Shown: positions 1 to 7,197 of the stretch, one piece after another
Position numbering within the stretch: position 1 is the stretch's first letter
Layout of the letters: every line of letters starts with the position of its first letter
Origin: Cephalothrix spiralis
Taxonomy: Eukaryota > Nemertea > Palaeonemertea > Archinemertea > Cephalotrichidae
Length of the DNA: 10,126 bases
Direction: 5' to 3'
Assembly (NCBI GenBank): GCA_032353305.1
Contig: JAUCNG010419577.1
Coordinates: 1 to 10,126, forward strand
Made by a program: the position numbers and the translations under genes
The notes under the pieces: model-generated
What the model was told of the DNA's origin: nothing
Database searches by the model: none
The model's input: the letters and a program-made list of their open reading frames with translations, nothing else

Positions 1-3
1 AAA

Positions 4-15
4 AGTCACGTGACT
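4..15. promoter_or_regulatory. palindromic E-box (GTCACGTGAC type)
   Basis: AGTCACGTGACT is a perfect 12-bp palindrome. Its core GTCACGTGAC matches the known preferred site of bHLH-leucine-zipper factors of the USF/MITF/TFEB class. A TGACGTA half site, similar to a CREB/ATF half site, follows at once. No gene or promoter is visible beside it, so the motif match is real but any function is inference. It could equally be part of an old repeat. Confidence 0.3.
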
Positions 16-860
16 CCAGTGACGTAGTAATTTTGGGATTTTTTTTTACTAGAATTGTTCTTACCCCTTAGCTTCATGATTGGTCTAAATATTTTAAATA
101 TCCCATAATATTAACCCCCTCAAAATTGAAAAAAAATATTTTTTGCAATAATTCTGAACCACCCTGTATTATGGCAATCGAAAGCTTTAAAAATTGTTTA
201 ATCTAAGTGAGCTATGGCACCCAGTGTTTTTTATTTGTGATTCCAAGTATCTTTCCAGTTTTGGGGCTTTTTTATAGTGTTTTTCAATTATTGCAATAAC
301 TGTCGTTCTTTCTCCTTTTTTTAAATTGTTTTATATGGTTATCTTGAATAGGTGTCTTTTTTTGTTTCCTATTTTTTTTTGTTATACATGTACCTTTTAT
401 TTCCATTAGGGTTTTAATATGGGATTTTGCTAGGGAGTTGCCTTCGTTTTGTATGTATTTTCTATGAGGGATTGAGTGTTATTGAAATCTGTCCATATTT
501 GTTTGTCTACCTTTTTCTATTTTAATGGTTGTAAAATAAGGTCTTTTCCGTTTCTAGGATGTTCATTTTTAGTTGTGGTCAGTTTTGGTGTTAAATGGTC
601 AGTTTTTTTCCATTGTCTGAGGTTTCCTTATAATCAATTATCATTTCAGTTGATTCACTGCTAAATGTTTTGTGTCTTTAGGCGTAGTCTTTTTAAACTG
701 ATTTTTCGTCATTTTTGTGTCTATTTATTCTTGTCCATATTTCATTTAAAATTTTGAACCTGCATGGAAAATTCAGCATGGACCGCGATGTGATGGATTT
801 CACCGATTTTACCGATTTATTCTCATTATGTATGTTTAATAAATATTTTTTCAAATAAAC
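16..860. other. non-genic, T-rich stretch
   Basis: No gene is seen here. From about 200 to 760 the + strand is strongly T-over-A, so the complement is A-rich and reads as lysine/asparagine-rich peptide broken by many stops. A 62-codon open frame at 476-664 has no recognisable motif and fits chance. The minus strand at 144-166 reads ACAGGGTGGTTCAGAATT, a phrase similar to ones seen in dispersed invertebrate repeats. At 801-819 a CACCGATTTTACCGATTTA doublet occurs, followed by AATAAA words near 839. An old retroelement fragment on the minus strand is possible but not shown. Confidence 0.5.
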
Positions 861-1136
861 ATGATATATTATTAAAATACCCTGTCCTTTTATTAAGTTT
901 AAAATGATACAAACAAATTTAATGATTAATTAAGATCGAAATAATGTAAATCGTTAATCTCAGAAAAGCATTACAGTTTATATTAAATGAAATAATCATA
1001 ATACTTTTAAAGTGAATACTAATAAATAATAAAGTAATAATTGTTACTTCATAGAATATTTCTCTTAAAAATTTCTAAAACTCCAAAAGCTAATCATTTT
1101 TATATGTCCGGTTACTATGGTAAATTAGCCTCTAAT
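861..1136. other. anonymous AT-rich DNA
   Basis: This is very AT-rich sequence with frequent stops in all frames. No repeat boundary, hairpin or coding signal could be seen. Confidence 0.6.
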
Positions 1137-1960
1137 TTGTAGCTGGCTTATGCTATGGAGCGTAGTCTGTGTAAGTGTCTGTCACGCCTTGTTTGAGTTG
1201 TGAACATCAATCGATTTGCTTGCAATTTGGTACAGTGGACAAATTTAACCGTTTTTCGATCTACTACTGCTTCTTTTGGACTCTAAGCGCGAAATCTTAT
1301 GCGGACCATCATTATAATATGGGCTGAGGTCAAAAATTAATCAATTTTGTAATATGCTGAAAGCTAAAAATTGTCATAGATCATAGACGCGATTTGTTTT
1401 AAATGATAGCTTATCGAAAATAAAATAACGTTAAAATTAATTCTATAATATTTTCGCCGCTAGGGGCCATTAAAGGTCATAAACATAGTCGTGATCAAAC
1501 TTAAATGGTCGTGGAGAGTCGCAAATTGTTTTAAATGATAGTATCAAAAATAAATATACGTAATTGTGGATTTATCTATAGTTTATGCTTACGCCGCTAG
1601 GAAAGTTCAAATGTTAAGGTCACTAGATTTAATATTAGCGTGTAACCATAAAATGGTCGGAGAAAGTCGCGTTTAAAAAAAAATAAATAGACAATAAAAT
1701 TTAAAGATTGTAGGAATTTTTCTCTCCCACTCAATTTAGTATAATGGTGAAACTAAAAATGGCCGGGGAGAGTCGCGATTTTTTTTTATTCATAGTTTAT
1801 ATTTATGCCGCTAGGAGATTTTAAGGTCAAATTTTAGTATTAGGGATATTAGGGTGTAACCAAACGATGTTCGAAGGAAATTCGCGTTTTTTGCATTTGA
1901 TAGCCCATCACAATTTAAGATGCTCGCGGTGCACCGACCATTACCATTATCATGTGCTTG
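1137..1960 (+). repeat. family B dispersed repeat, copy 1
   Basis: The head (GCTTATGCTATGGAGCGTAG at 1146-1165, then CATCAATCGATTTG near 1206) matches the head of the second copy at 5899 onward (GCTATATGGCGCGTAG, then CATCAATCGATTTG). The body carries degenerate subrepeats. Each contains a CGCCGCTAGG-like core (1455, 1592 and, as TGCCGCTAGG, 1806), then an AAGGTCA phrase, then an AAATGGTCG..GAGAGTCGCG phrase, then a TTTTAAATGATAGCTTATCG phrase. The core spacing is 137 and 214 bases, so the subrepeats are irregular. No open frame of note is present. The class of element is not determined; a decayed non-autonomous element with internal tandem structure fits best. The hairpin present in front of copy 2 is missing or destroyed here. 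Confidence 0.7.
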
Positions 1961-2457
1961 TTATGTATCCCTCCCTTCCTTCAAATAACTAAAATTTTGC
2001 AAATTAATTTTTTTTTTAAAGATTTAACGATTGAAATTGAAGGAAGTGGCTTAAAATCAATTTATCATTTAAGGCTTTTAGCCAATTATATAACTCTTGT
2101 TAAATTTCATTTAACGGAAGGCCACTACTGATTATAGCGAGGATGGGGCTATAGTCAATAAGTAATTATAATAACTACTTTAAATGCTTTTTAATAGTTT
2201 TTCAAATATCATCAGAAATTTAAACAATCTGATTCCAAATTTTCCCTCTGCTTATAACTTGTTAACTATCATTTTTATTACAGATATCATTATTATCTTT
2301 TTATTTTCAATATTGCAAATTCCCTTTTTGGCGTTTTCATTAATTTTTGACTTTTTATAAACTTCAACTAACTAATCTTTAAAAGATATCTCAGCTCAGT
2401 AGTAGCTAATAAATCAAATAATAAAAAAAAAATTCGTTCCTCTAATCTCTAAAAAAT
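1961..2457. other. anonymous AT-rich DNA
   Basis: No gene or clear element. A weak imperfect inverted repeat (AAGTGGCTT near 2044 against AAGGCCACT near 2117) is the only structure noticed. Confidence 0.55.
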
Positions 2458-2475
2458 ATGTGCTGTCCTCCCATG

Positions 2476-2550
2476 TGTCCTACTTTCCCTACTTTTTGGA
2501 TACCTTACTCAATGGCCTATTTTCCTACTTTTTTATGTCCTACTTTTTTG
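2476..2550 (+). repeat. degenerate CCTACTTT short repeat
   Basis: CCTACTTT occurs four times in 68 bases (2479-2486, 2488-2495, 2524-2531, 2539-2546), mixed with ATGTCC/TGTGTCC and GGCCTATTT words. The 86-codon open frame at 2458-2718 starts in this pyrimidine-rich repeat. It reads as Cys/Pro/Phe low complexity followed by a hydrophobic stretch, so I treat it as a by-product of the repeat and not a gene. Confidence 0.5.
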
Positions 2551-2720
2551 CAAGTTGGACGTACCAAAATCTTAATTTTCTACCTTAAAAAACTTAATAT
2601 TGCTTTTATTATTGTTCTAGCCTTAATTGTCGCGTATCCGCGAATTGTAATATCTAATAAACAACCATTAAATAACTTAATACGAAATTTGTTAAAATCG
2701 CCGTCCATTGTCTTTTAAAA

Positions 2721-2740
2721 ATTATTGATTAATCAATAAT
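2721..2740. repeat. 20-bp perfect AT palindrome
   Basis: ATTATTGATT followed directly by its reverse complement AATCAATAAT makes a perfect palindrome with no loop. Its centre TGATTAATCA holds two opposed GATTA/TAATC homeodomain-type half sites. Whether it is a binding site or simply a cruciform-prone AT palindrome cannot be decided from one copy. Confidence 0.6.
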
Positions 2741-3296
2741 CATTTAAAAATAATAATTATATCGACATAACTTAATTATCATCAGTAAAAAATGGATTTG
2801 TGAATTTAGAACACATACTTTGTATTATTAACGAAAAGTATAACATATTTGAATAAAAAATATTGACGAGTGATGATCTAATTCTCGAAATCAATTAAAG
2901 ATTATCACCTTTAATCTCCAACAAACTCGTACTAATATGAACGTCCGTTGTCTGGTTCAAATTGTGAAACTTAAATAATCGTCGCATGTATTCTTTTCGA
3001 GAATTGTCTGGCGAAATATTTTGGCCATAGATTGTGGGGGAGGGGGGCTTCAATACTTATTGTATATGATTATTATCCATGTTATTTTGCTAGAAATTAG
3101 AGGAACGTCTTTTTTAAAATTCTACTTTTTTATTTCAACATTCAGATAGTCTTCTCGCTGCTTTTGTTTTTTATTTCAGTAGACCTACTCTATTAATTAT
3201 CTTGAATCACTCATCTGTATACTGCCTTTCATGAATCACAAGATCATAAATGGAGTAAAGGATAGAGGATTCATTCATCTATTTTTTTCTTCTTCT
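2741..3296. other. anonymous AT-rich DNA
   Basis: No gene recognised. One G-rich tract (GTGGGGGAGGGGGGC, about 3036-3050) stands out from the AT background, but it has only two G runs. Confidence 0.55.
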
Positions 3297-3506
3297 TTAT
3301 TTCGTTTTATAGAGGGAGGAGGGGTAACGTGAAACCGCATTGACGTGCAGCGTGATATATTTGAAGCCAGCGTTCAGCGGAGGGAAAACCATTGTCATGC
3401 AAAAAAAAACTCGGGTGCAACGTGAATTTAAAGATTCTGATTCATGATCCGTGGACGTCAATTTTGAACTCCAGGAGCCGTTAACGAAGTACTTGAGGAA
3501 ATCGGA
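3297..3506 (-). other. possible minus-strand coding exon (weak)
   Basis: On the minus strand this is open for 69 codons between a TGA and a TAA. The first ATG is at 3398, leaving 33 codons from there. The reading contains an N-terminal stretch KYFVNGSWSSKLTST and a C-terminal SRYPSSLYKTK. The DNA is less AT-rich than its surroundings. A pyrimidine stretch ending in AG lies at the upstream end, and the TAA stop overlaps an AATAAA word. I recognise no family. A random open frame of this size is not rare in a window of this length, so coding is only a possibility. Confidence 0.15.
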
Positions 3507-3737
3507 TCAGTTCTAGTTCTAAAAAATCGCCCCGCATCGCTTTTATTCGCAGTATCGCACGTGATGGACACAATTAATTTTACTTGACTGTACCTTTAAC
3601 TACTATCATATATTATTCATATTTTATTTTCCCCTGGACCCCACGCCCAACAAACGCTCGCACTCCTCAGCTAAGGAGGGCTAAGGCTTATATATACTTA
3701 AGGCGTATAGGTATACATGTACATACATGTGTCATGA
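3507..3737. other. intergenic DNA, no gene seen
   Basis: It contains a CACGTG core (3558-3563), a small hairpin CTCCT..AGGAG (3663-3678) and ACATGT-rich sequence (3715-3730). The open frame at 3584-3826 runs across the MITE boundary and is taken as chance. Confidence 0.5.
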
Positions 3738-3745
3738 CCAATATG
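3738..3745. repeat. 8-bp target-site duplication, left
   Basis: CCAATATG lies directly left of the MITE and is repeated exactly at its right end. Eight bases is the target-duplication length known for hAT transposition. Confidence 0.92.
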
Positions 3746-3918
3746 CAGGGGCGTATCTGCAATGTCTGTCTGGTGTGGCAAAACTATCAATTATGTCTGC
3801 GAAATGGCGGACCCCCCTTGAATTAACACTTTTTATTGCATTTTTGGGCCACTTTATTTTGTCGCTAGTCTTGCGGTGTGGCAATTGCCACACTTGCCAC
3901 ACCGCAGATACGCCCCTG
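3746..3918. mobile_element. 173-bp hAT-type MITE
   Basis: The element begins CAGGGGCGTATCTGC and ends with the exact complement GCAGATACGCCCCTG, giving 15-bp perfect terminal inverted repeats, with exact 8-bp flanking duplications CCAATATG. CAGGGGCGTA ends are typical of hAT-superfamily elements. There is no room for a transposase, so it is non-autonomous and depended on an hAT enzyme in trans. The right half carries the palindrome GTGTGGCAATTGCCACAC (3876-3893) followed by a direct TTGCCACAC repeat, and GTGTGGCA also occurs at the left (3773-3780). These are candidate subterminal binding repeats. The perfect duplication and TIRs point to a recent insertion. Open frames crossing it (3584-3826, 3727-3927) are by-products of the inserted sequence. 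Confidence 0.93.
3876..3893. repeat. subterminal palindrome of the MITE
   Basis: GTGTGGCAATTGCCACAC is an 18-bp perfect palindrome 25 bases from the right end of the element. Repeated short motifs near the ends are the known transposase-binding arrangement in hAT elements; the role here is inferred. Confidence 0.7.
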
Positions 3919-3926
3919 CCAATATG
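3919..3926. repeat. 8-bp target-site duplication, right
   Basis: CCAATATG is an exact repeat of the left flank. Removing the element and one copy restores GACCAATATGACTAGATC, an uninterrupted site. The next bases form a perfect palindrome GACTAGATCTAGTC (3926-3939). Confidence 0.92.
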
Positions 3927-3939
3927 ACTAGATCTAGTC

Positions 3940-4253
3940 GGCGATCTTGGTTCGCGAAAGTCGTATTTCTATATATATATATTAACGTGCTACATGGTAT
4001 CGAAAGGCGTGCATGGATCCCCCAGCCCTAGAGAATCTAGAAAAAAATGCAAGTCGGGCAAATTGGTCATCATTCATGAGTCATTGAAAAGTCAGATACT
4101 TAAAAAAAGACTATATATACATGTCTTATTTTTTTAATGTACATTGTAAATATGTAAAAAAAATAAAGAAATTAAAATTACACCCCGCTTCGCTCATCGT
4201 AAACGTATCAATCTAAATTTTAATTAATGTATCTCATTTATATGTACTTTCAG
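3940..4253. other. intergenic DNA, no gene seen
   Basis: It holds a short TA microsatellite (3969-3983) and A/T-rich runs. It ends in TATATGTACTTTCAG, which resembles a 3' splice acceptor in front of 4254. Confidence 0.5.
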
Positions 4254-4455
4254 ATGATTAAGTTGTCAAATTGGCTAAAGGAAGTTATTACCCTGCCAAT
4301 GAATTCCCGGAATGAATCCAGGTAACAAAAAGTCTGGTGTCTCATTATTGGAAGAAAATATTCCGGTGATATTCACGACTGATCGGAAAATGGAAAAATC
4401 TGAAATGAAATTACCGCTTGCCGAATGTGGTTACGCTAGTCGGTACGACAGGTAG
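4254..4455 (+). other. possible coding exon(s), two alternative readings
   Basis: Two overlapping readings in different frames are possible, so at most one is right. Reading a is a 68-base exon, 4254-4321. It is preceded by the pyrimidine-AG acceptor ending at 4253, is open only in its first frame (begins MIKLSNWLKEVITLPMNS), and is followed by GTAACA as donor. Reading b is a 47-codon frame, 4312-4452, with stop TAG at 4453-4455. It contains SLLEENIPVIFTTDRKMEKS and LPLAECGYASRYD, which look protein-like in composition, and its CAG|GTAGGC at 4449-4457 would serve as a donor. I recognise no family. No neighbouring exon could be joined to either. It could be a host-gene exon, a decayed pseudogene piece, or chance. 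Confidence 0.2.
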
Positions 4456-5084
4456 GCTAATGCTTCTCCAAACAAAAACAAAAAATTGCAACATCGATGA
4501 ATCATGGTTCTCAGTTGTCCTAAATTTTAAAATTCGCCTCGCTTCTCTCTGCTTTGATAACATAAGTTTTGTATCCTTGGTCCTAATACATGTAAAATAT
4601 GATCTTGTTAGCCAGAGTAAAAATCAGATCAGAAAGTAGTGGCTCTTGATGTTTGTCAGAAAAAGGATGGATCTCTTATAAAAAACATAGTCACAATCTT
4701 AAGCGCCATTTTAATGGCTAATGTACGAACTATGAGTATGTCATTTTAAAAACCATTGCTTCATTGCTTAGTCGTAAAATGTAATATAAATTATATAATA
4801 AGCTTTTTAGTTCAAGATTTAAACACAAGGGTTAGTGATCGTTAGTCCAAAACGTTTCTAAAGGCAAAAATCAAACTTGGCCGGGATTTTAATATACAAA
4901 GCTAATTTTTGGCGGATAGGGGATAAAAATGTGGGGGTTGGGGATGGTTAGTCATCTTCAAATATGGACTATTTTCATTCATTTCTCAAAAATCAGAATT
5001 CCCTCAATGCAAAAAATGGCATAAATTTTAAGTCGCATAAAAATGAATGGTGATAAATATGAAAAAAAATTGGGAAAATTTTAT
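4456..5084. other. intergenic DNA, no gene seen
   Basis: The 73-codon open frame at 4418-4639 has no recognisable motif. A G-rich patch at 4919-4947 (runs of 4, 5, 4 and 2 Gs) is the only local oddity. Otherwise this is AT-rich anonymous sequence up to the start of the family B hairpin. Confidence 0.5.
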
Positions 5085-5086
5085 TT

Positions 5087-5128
5087 AGCTCACTTGGTAC
5101 GAAGTACATGTATCAAAAGTGAGCTTAT
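5087..5128 (+). repeat. family B copy 2, hairpin head
   Basis: AGCTCACTT (5087-5095) and AAGTGAGCT (5117-5125) are exact inverted arms. GGTAC and GTAC next to the loop extend the left arm, so the ancestral form was probably a longer near-perfect hairpin. The right arm is interrupted by ATGTAT plus extra A bases. The next bases, TTATG, lead into the family B head, but a 770-bp element intervenes. Skipping that element gives AGCTTATGCTATATGGCGCG, which aligns with copy 1 at 1145. Confidence 0.75.
5125..5128. repeat. probable target duplication, left (TTAT)
   Basis: TTAT here and GTAT at 5899-5902 flank the 770-bp element. Copy 1 of the interrupted repeat reads CTTATGCT at this point, so one TTAT is ancestral and the other a duplicate with one changed base. 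A 3-bp TAT duplication with an added G cannot be excluded. Confidence 0.6.
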
Positions 5129-5207
5129 GGGCCATTCTCAGATAAAGCGCACAACTAATGTCTAAGATGCTCTGTTTCATTTTGAAAAGCGGTGTCGCCA
5201 AAACCTT

Positions 5208-5221
5208 GTAACATACGTTAC
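5208..5221. repeat. palindrome 1 of 3 (GTAACATACGTTAC)
   Basis: This is a palindrome with one mismatched pair, inside the 770-bp transposon. It is followed by CAAACTTTTGG, similar to what follows palindrome 2. Confidence 0.75.
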
Positions 5222-5407
5222 CAAACTTTTGGAGGGCAGCGCACATATATAGAAAAAGCTTCAATATTCATCATTTTGCGTTAGAAATAAAGTAGATTTA
5301 ATATACCTTAGCTTCACATGAAATAAGTTCAAAATTGATGAGATTTCTATGAACTTTTTTTATTAATTGATTAGTGCATCAAAGTTGGTGTGTTACGATT
5401 CAAAACT

Positions 5408-5421
5408 GTAACGTACGTTAC
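5408..5421. repeat. palindrome 2 of 3 (GTAACGTACGTTAC)
   Basis: This is a perfect 14-bp palindrome exactly 200 bases after palindrome 1. Another GTTAC sits 12 bases upstream (5392-5396). Confidence 0.78.
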
Positions 5422-5564
5422 CAACATTTGGTTCCTAGCAGAAAGATGAAAAGGTGTTGGAGATTTTTTTGTTCGCCTAGCTTTTGGATGTGACGACTGG
5501 TGTATGAATATGACTAAATGATATCGAATACTAACAGAGATATGACCCGATACATCTAAGGTCT

Positions 5565-5578
5565 GTAACATACGTTAC
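5565..5578. repeat. palindrome 3 of 3 (GTAACATACGTTAC)
   Basis: It is identical to palindrome 1 and lies 157 bases after palindrome 2. All three share the wider phrase TGTAAC.TACGTTACCA. Confidence 0.75.
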
Positions 5579-5898
5579 CACGATCTAGTAATATTTTTTA
5601 GAATAAATTATAACTAAATTAAATGTAACTCAGAATAGACTTTATTCAACTGCCGATGGATTTTCAACAATATTAGAATTTGGAAAGTACACTTTTATGT
5701 ACTAAAGTATAGTATATTTCGTTAAAACTTTTCAACATGATACAGATGACGTAAAAATCTCCCATTAATCATTTTGGACTGGGGGAAGGACCATATTTAA
5801 AAAATCGACGATCAGAAACGGCGTGCCTTGATTTTGATTTTTGACAATTTTTGACAATTTACCAACTTGCAATTGTGCGCTTTATCTGAGAATGGCCC

Positions 5899-6540
5899 GT
5901 ATGCTATATGGCGCGTAGTGTGTGTATAGTGTAGATGTCAGACCTGGTTTTGGTAGTTTGCATCAATCGATTTGTTTGGCTTTTTTAGGACCTTAGCGTC
6001 ACATCAATCTCCTCCTAGGGTTTTGATCCCAGCTTAATGAAACATACGTCTTAAATATGAGGCTTCATTAGACATTGTACGATCAGTTTGCAACGAAATT
6101 CCAATTATGAGCCGAGCAATGACCTTGGGCTTGGAGGTCAAGGACAAAAAGTCAAAGTCGTTGTAAAGAATCGCGGTTTGTTTTATTCGATAGCTTATGA
6201 AATGCTGAAATACTGATTCGGAAATTGATTTTTTTTCGACGATAGAGGTCATGAAAGGTCAAAATATAAATATTTAGTGTTACCGTGAAAGCTAAAAATG
6301 ATTGCAGAGTGTCTCGATTTATTTTAAACTATAGCTTGTCGAAAATTAACATGATGTTAAATGAAGGATTTTTTCTATAGTTCATATTTACGCCGCTGGG
6401 AGAGTTTAAATGTTTAGGTCACAAGGTTGAAAATTTTAAGTCGCGGTTTTTTTTAATGGTTAGCTCACAATTTGTTTTGGTCTAAAATCAATATTTTCGC
6501 CGCTAGGGGCCCTTTTTTTAACTTAGCTCCAAATCTATCT
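5899..6540 (+). repeat. family B dispersed repeat, copy 2 (main part)
   Basis: It continues the repeat begun at 5087 after the inserted transposon. The head GCTATATGGCGCGTAGTGTG and CATCAATCGATTTG match copy 1. The body again has CGCCGCT(A/G)GG cores (6391 and 6498), AAAGGTCA phrases, GAAAGCTAAAAATG phrases and TCGCGGTTTGTTTTA-type phrases. Copy 2 also keeps CTCCTCCTAGGGTTTTGATC (6009-6028), which copy 1 has lost or changed. The 72-codon minus-strand frame at 6034-6252 lies wholly in this repeat and is not treated as a gene. Confidence 0.7.
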
Positions 6541-6700
6541 TCTCCTAAGAATATATTAAATTAGTGAGGGGGCTATAAATTATCTGTACTCGTTGGAATT
6601 AAAAAATAAAAACTTCAAATTGATTATTATAGAAAAAACTTTGCTGGGCTCTTTTTCTTTTGCTGAGACACTGCGATTGTCATTAACACACCACCCGGCC
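6541..6700. other. spacer between two repeats
   Basis: No gene, hairpin or clear target duplication for the fold-back element was found here. Confidence 0.5.
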
Positions 6701-7010
6701 CCGTTCAATGGCATAACAACGTTTAAAACAAATATGTGACATGCAAAACTACATTATAACTTTCTATACATATGTCAAAATTCTAAATTTATGTTCAAAT
6801 GAATAGAAATATCCAATAAATAAATAAAAAAAGTAAAAGGGCAAAAGCCACGACCATTGTACAGAATGATTATAAAGTGGATTACTCTTTAGAATCTTAG
6901 TCTAAAAATGGTCGTCATGTAAATGTTTATTGTCAGGAAAATTCACTAATTAATCATAAGACACTATATAAAAGGACAAAATAATAAAACTAATACATAC
7001 AGTGTATGTA
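6701..7010 (+). repeat. fold-back element, left arm
   Basis: Reading inward it has TTCAATGGCATAACAACGTT, then ACTTTCTATACAT, GTTCAAATGAATAGAAATAT, AAAAGGGCAAAAGCCACGAC, ATGGTCGTCATG and ATTGTCAGGAAAATTCAC. All of these reappear, inverted and in the mirrored order, in 8550-8830, with small differences at the outer end. Confidence 0.82.
6836..6903 (+). repeat. 68-bp direct repeat, copy a
   Basis: It matches 7031-7098 at 60 of 68 positions by direct count, with no gap, at an offset of 195 bases. It starts AAAGGGCAAAAG and contains AAAGTGGATTACTCTTTA. The right arm keeps only the first part: 45 bases here (6861-6905) correspond to 17 bases there (8657-8673). Confidence 0.85.
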
Positions 7011-7030
7011 CTTTAAAAATATAAACAGTG

Positions 7031-7098
7031 AAAGGGCAAAAGTCACGACCATTGAACAAAACGATCTTAAAGTGGATTACTCTTTAAAAACTTAGTCT
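7031..7098 (+). repeat. 68-bp direct repeat, copy b
   Basis: Copy of 6836-6903 lying just inside the left arm. No inverted partner for this copy was found on the right side, so the element is asymmetric here. Confidence 0.85.
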
Positions 7099-7197
7099 TT
7101 GAGTTAAGTTGAAATGCAATAAATGATATTTTTAGACTAAATAAATGTTTAGAAAATAAGTTTTTATATATATGGTAGCATCACTAGCATATTGATG

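Larger units (their letters stand above)
5129..5898. mobile_element. 770-bp non-autonomous TIR DNA transposon
   Basis: It begins GGGCCATTCTCAGATAAAGC and ends with the exact inverse. The terminal inverted repeats are 26 bases each and perfect (5129-5154 and 5873-5898). It splits family B copy 2, and removing it restores the head of that repeat, so the boundaries rest on two independent lines. The interior has no transposase frame; the 66-codon frame at 5371-5571 is antisense chance. It contains three GTAAC.TACGTTAC palindromes. The superfamily is uncertain: GGG/CCC ends recall some PIF/Harbinger-like (ISL2EU) or Kolobok elements, but neither the usual AT nor TTAA duplication is exact. An autonomous partner must lie elsewhere. 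Confidence 0.88.

Noticed and set aside
476-664. 62-codon + frame rich in Phe, Cys and Ser
   Set aside because: It comes from T-rich sequence and has no motif, splice sites or conserved pattern.
2040-2125. Imperfect inverted repeat around AAGTGGC/GCCACT
   Set aside because: Pairing is broken by many mismatches and there is no flanking duplication.
2458-2718. 86-codon + frame with a hydrophobic stretch that could be a membrane segment
   Set aside because: It starts in a CCTACTTT short repeat, and hydrophobic codons are expected from T-rich DNA.
3036-3050. G-rich tract GTGGGGGAGGGGGGC
   Set aside because: Only two G runs are present, not enough for a standard intramolecular quadruplex.
3584-3927. 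Two overlapping + frames
   Set aside because: Both cross the precise boundary of the hAT MITE, so they were created by the insertion.
4418-4639. 73-codon + frame
   Set aside because: It lies in another frame from the more protein-like 4312-4455 reading and has no motif.
4919-4947. G-quadruplex candidate (runs of 4, 5, 4 and 2 Gs)
   Set aside because: The fourth run has only two Gs and one loop is 10 bases, so only a weak structure is possible.
5371-5571. 66-codon minus-strand frame inside the 770-bp element, considered as a transposase remnant
   Set aside because: No catalytic or DNA-binding motif is seen, and it spans one palindrome in full and reaches into another, both of which look non-coding.
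6034-6252. 72-codon minus-strand frame
   Set aside because: It lies wholly in family B repeat sequence, and the corresponding part of copy 1 shows no matching protein reading.
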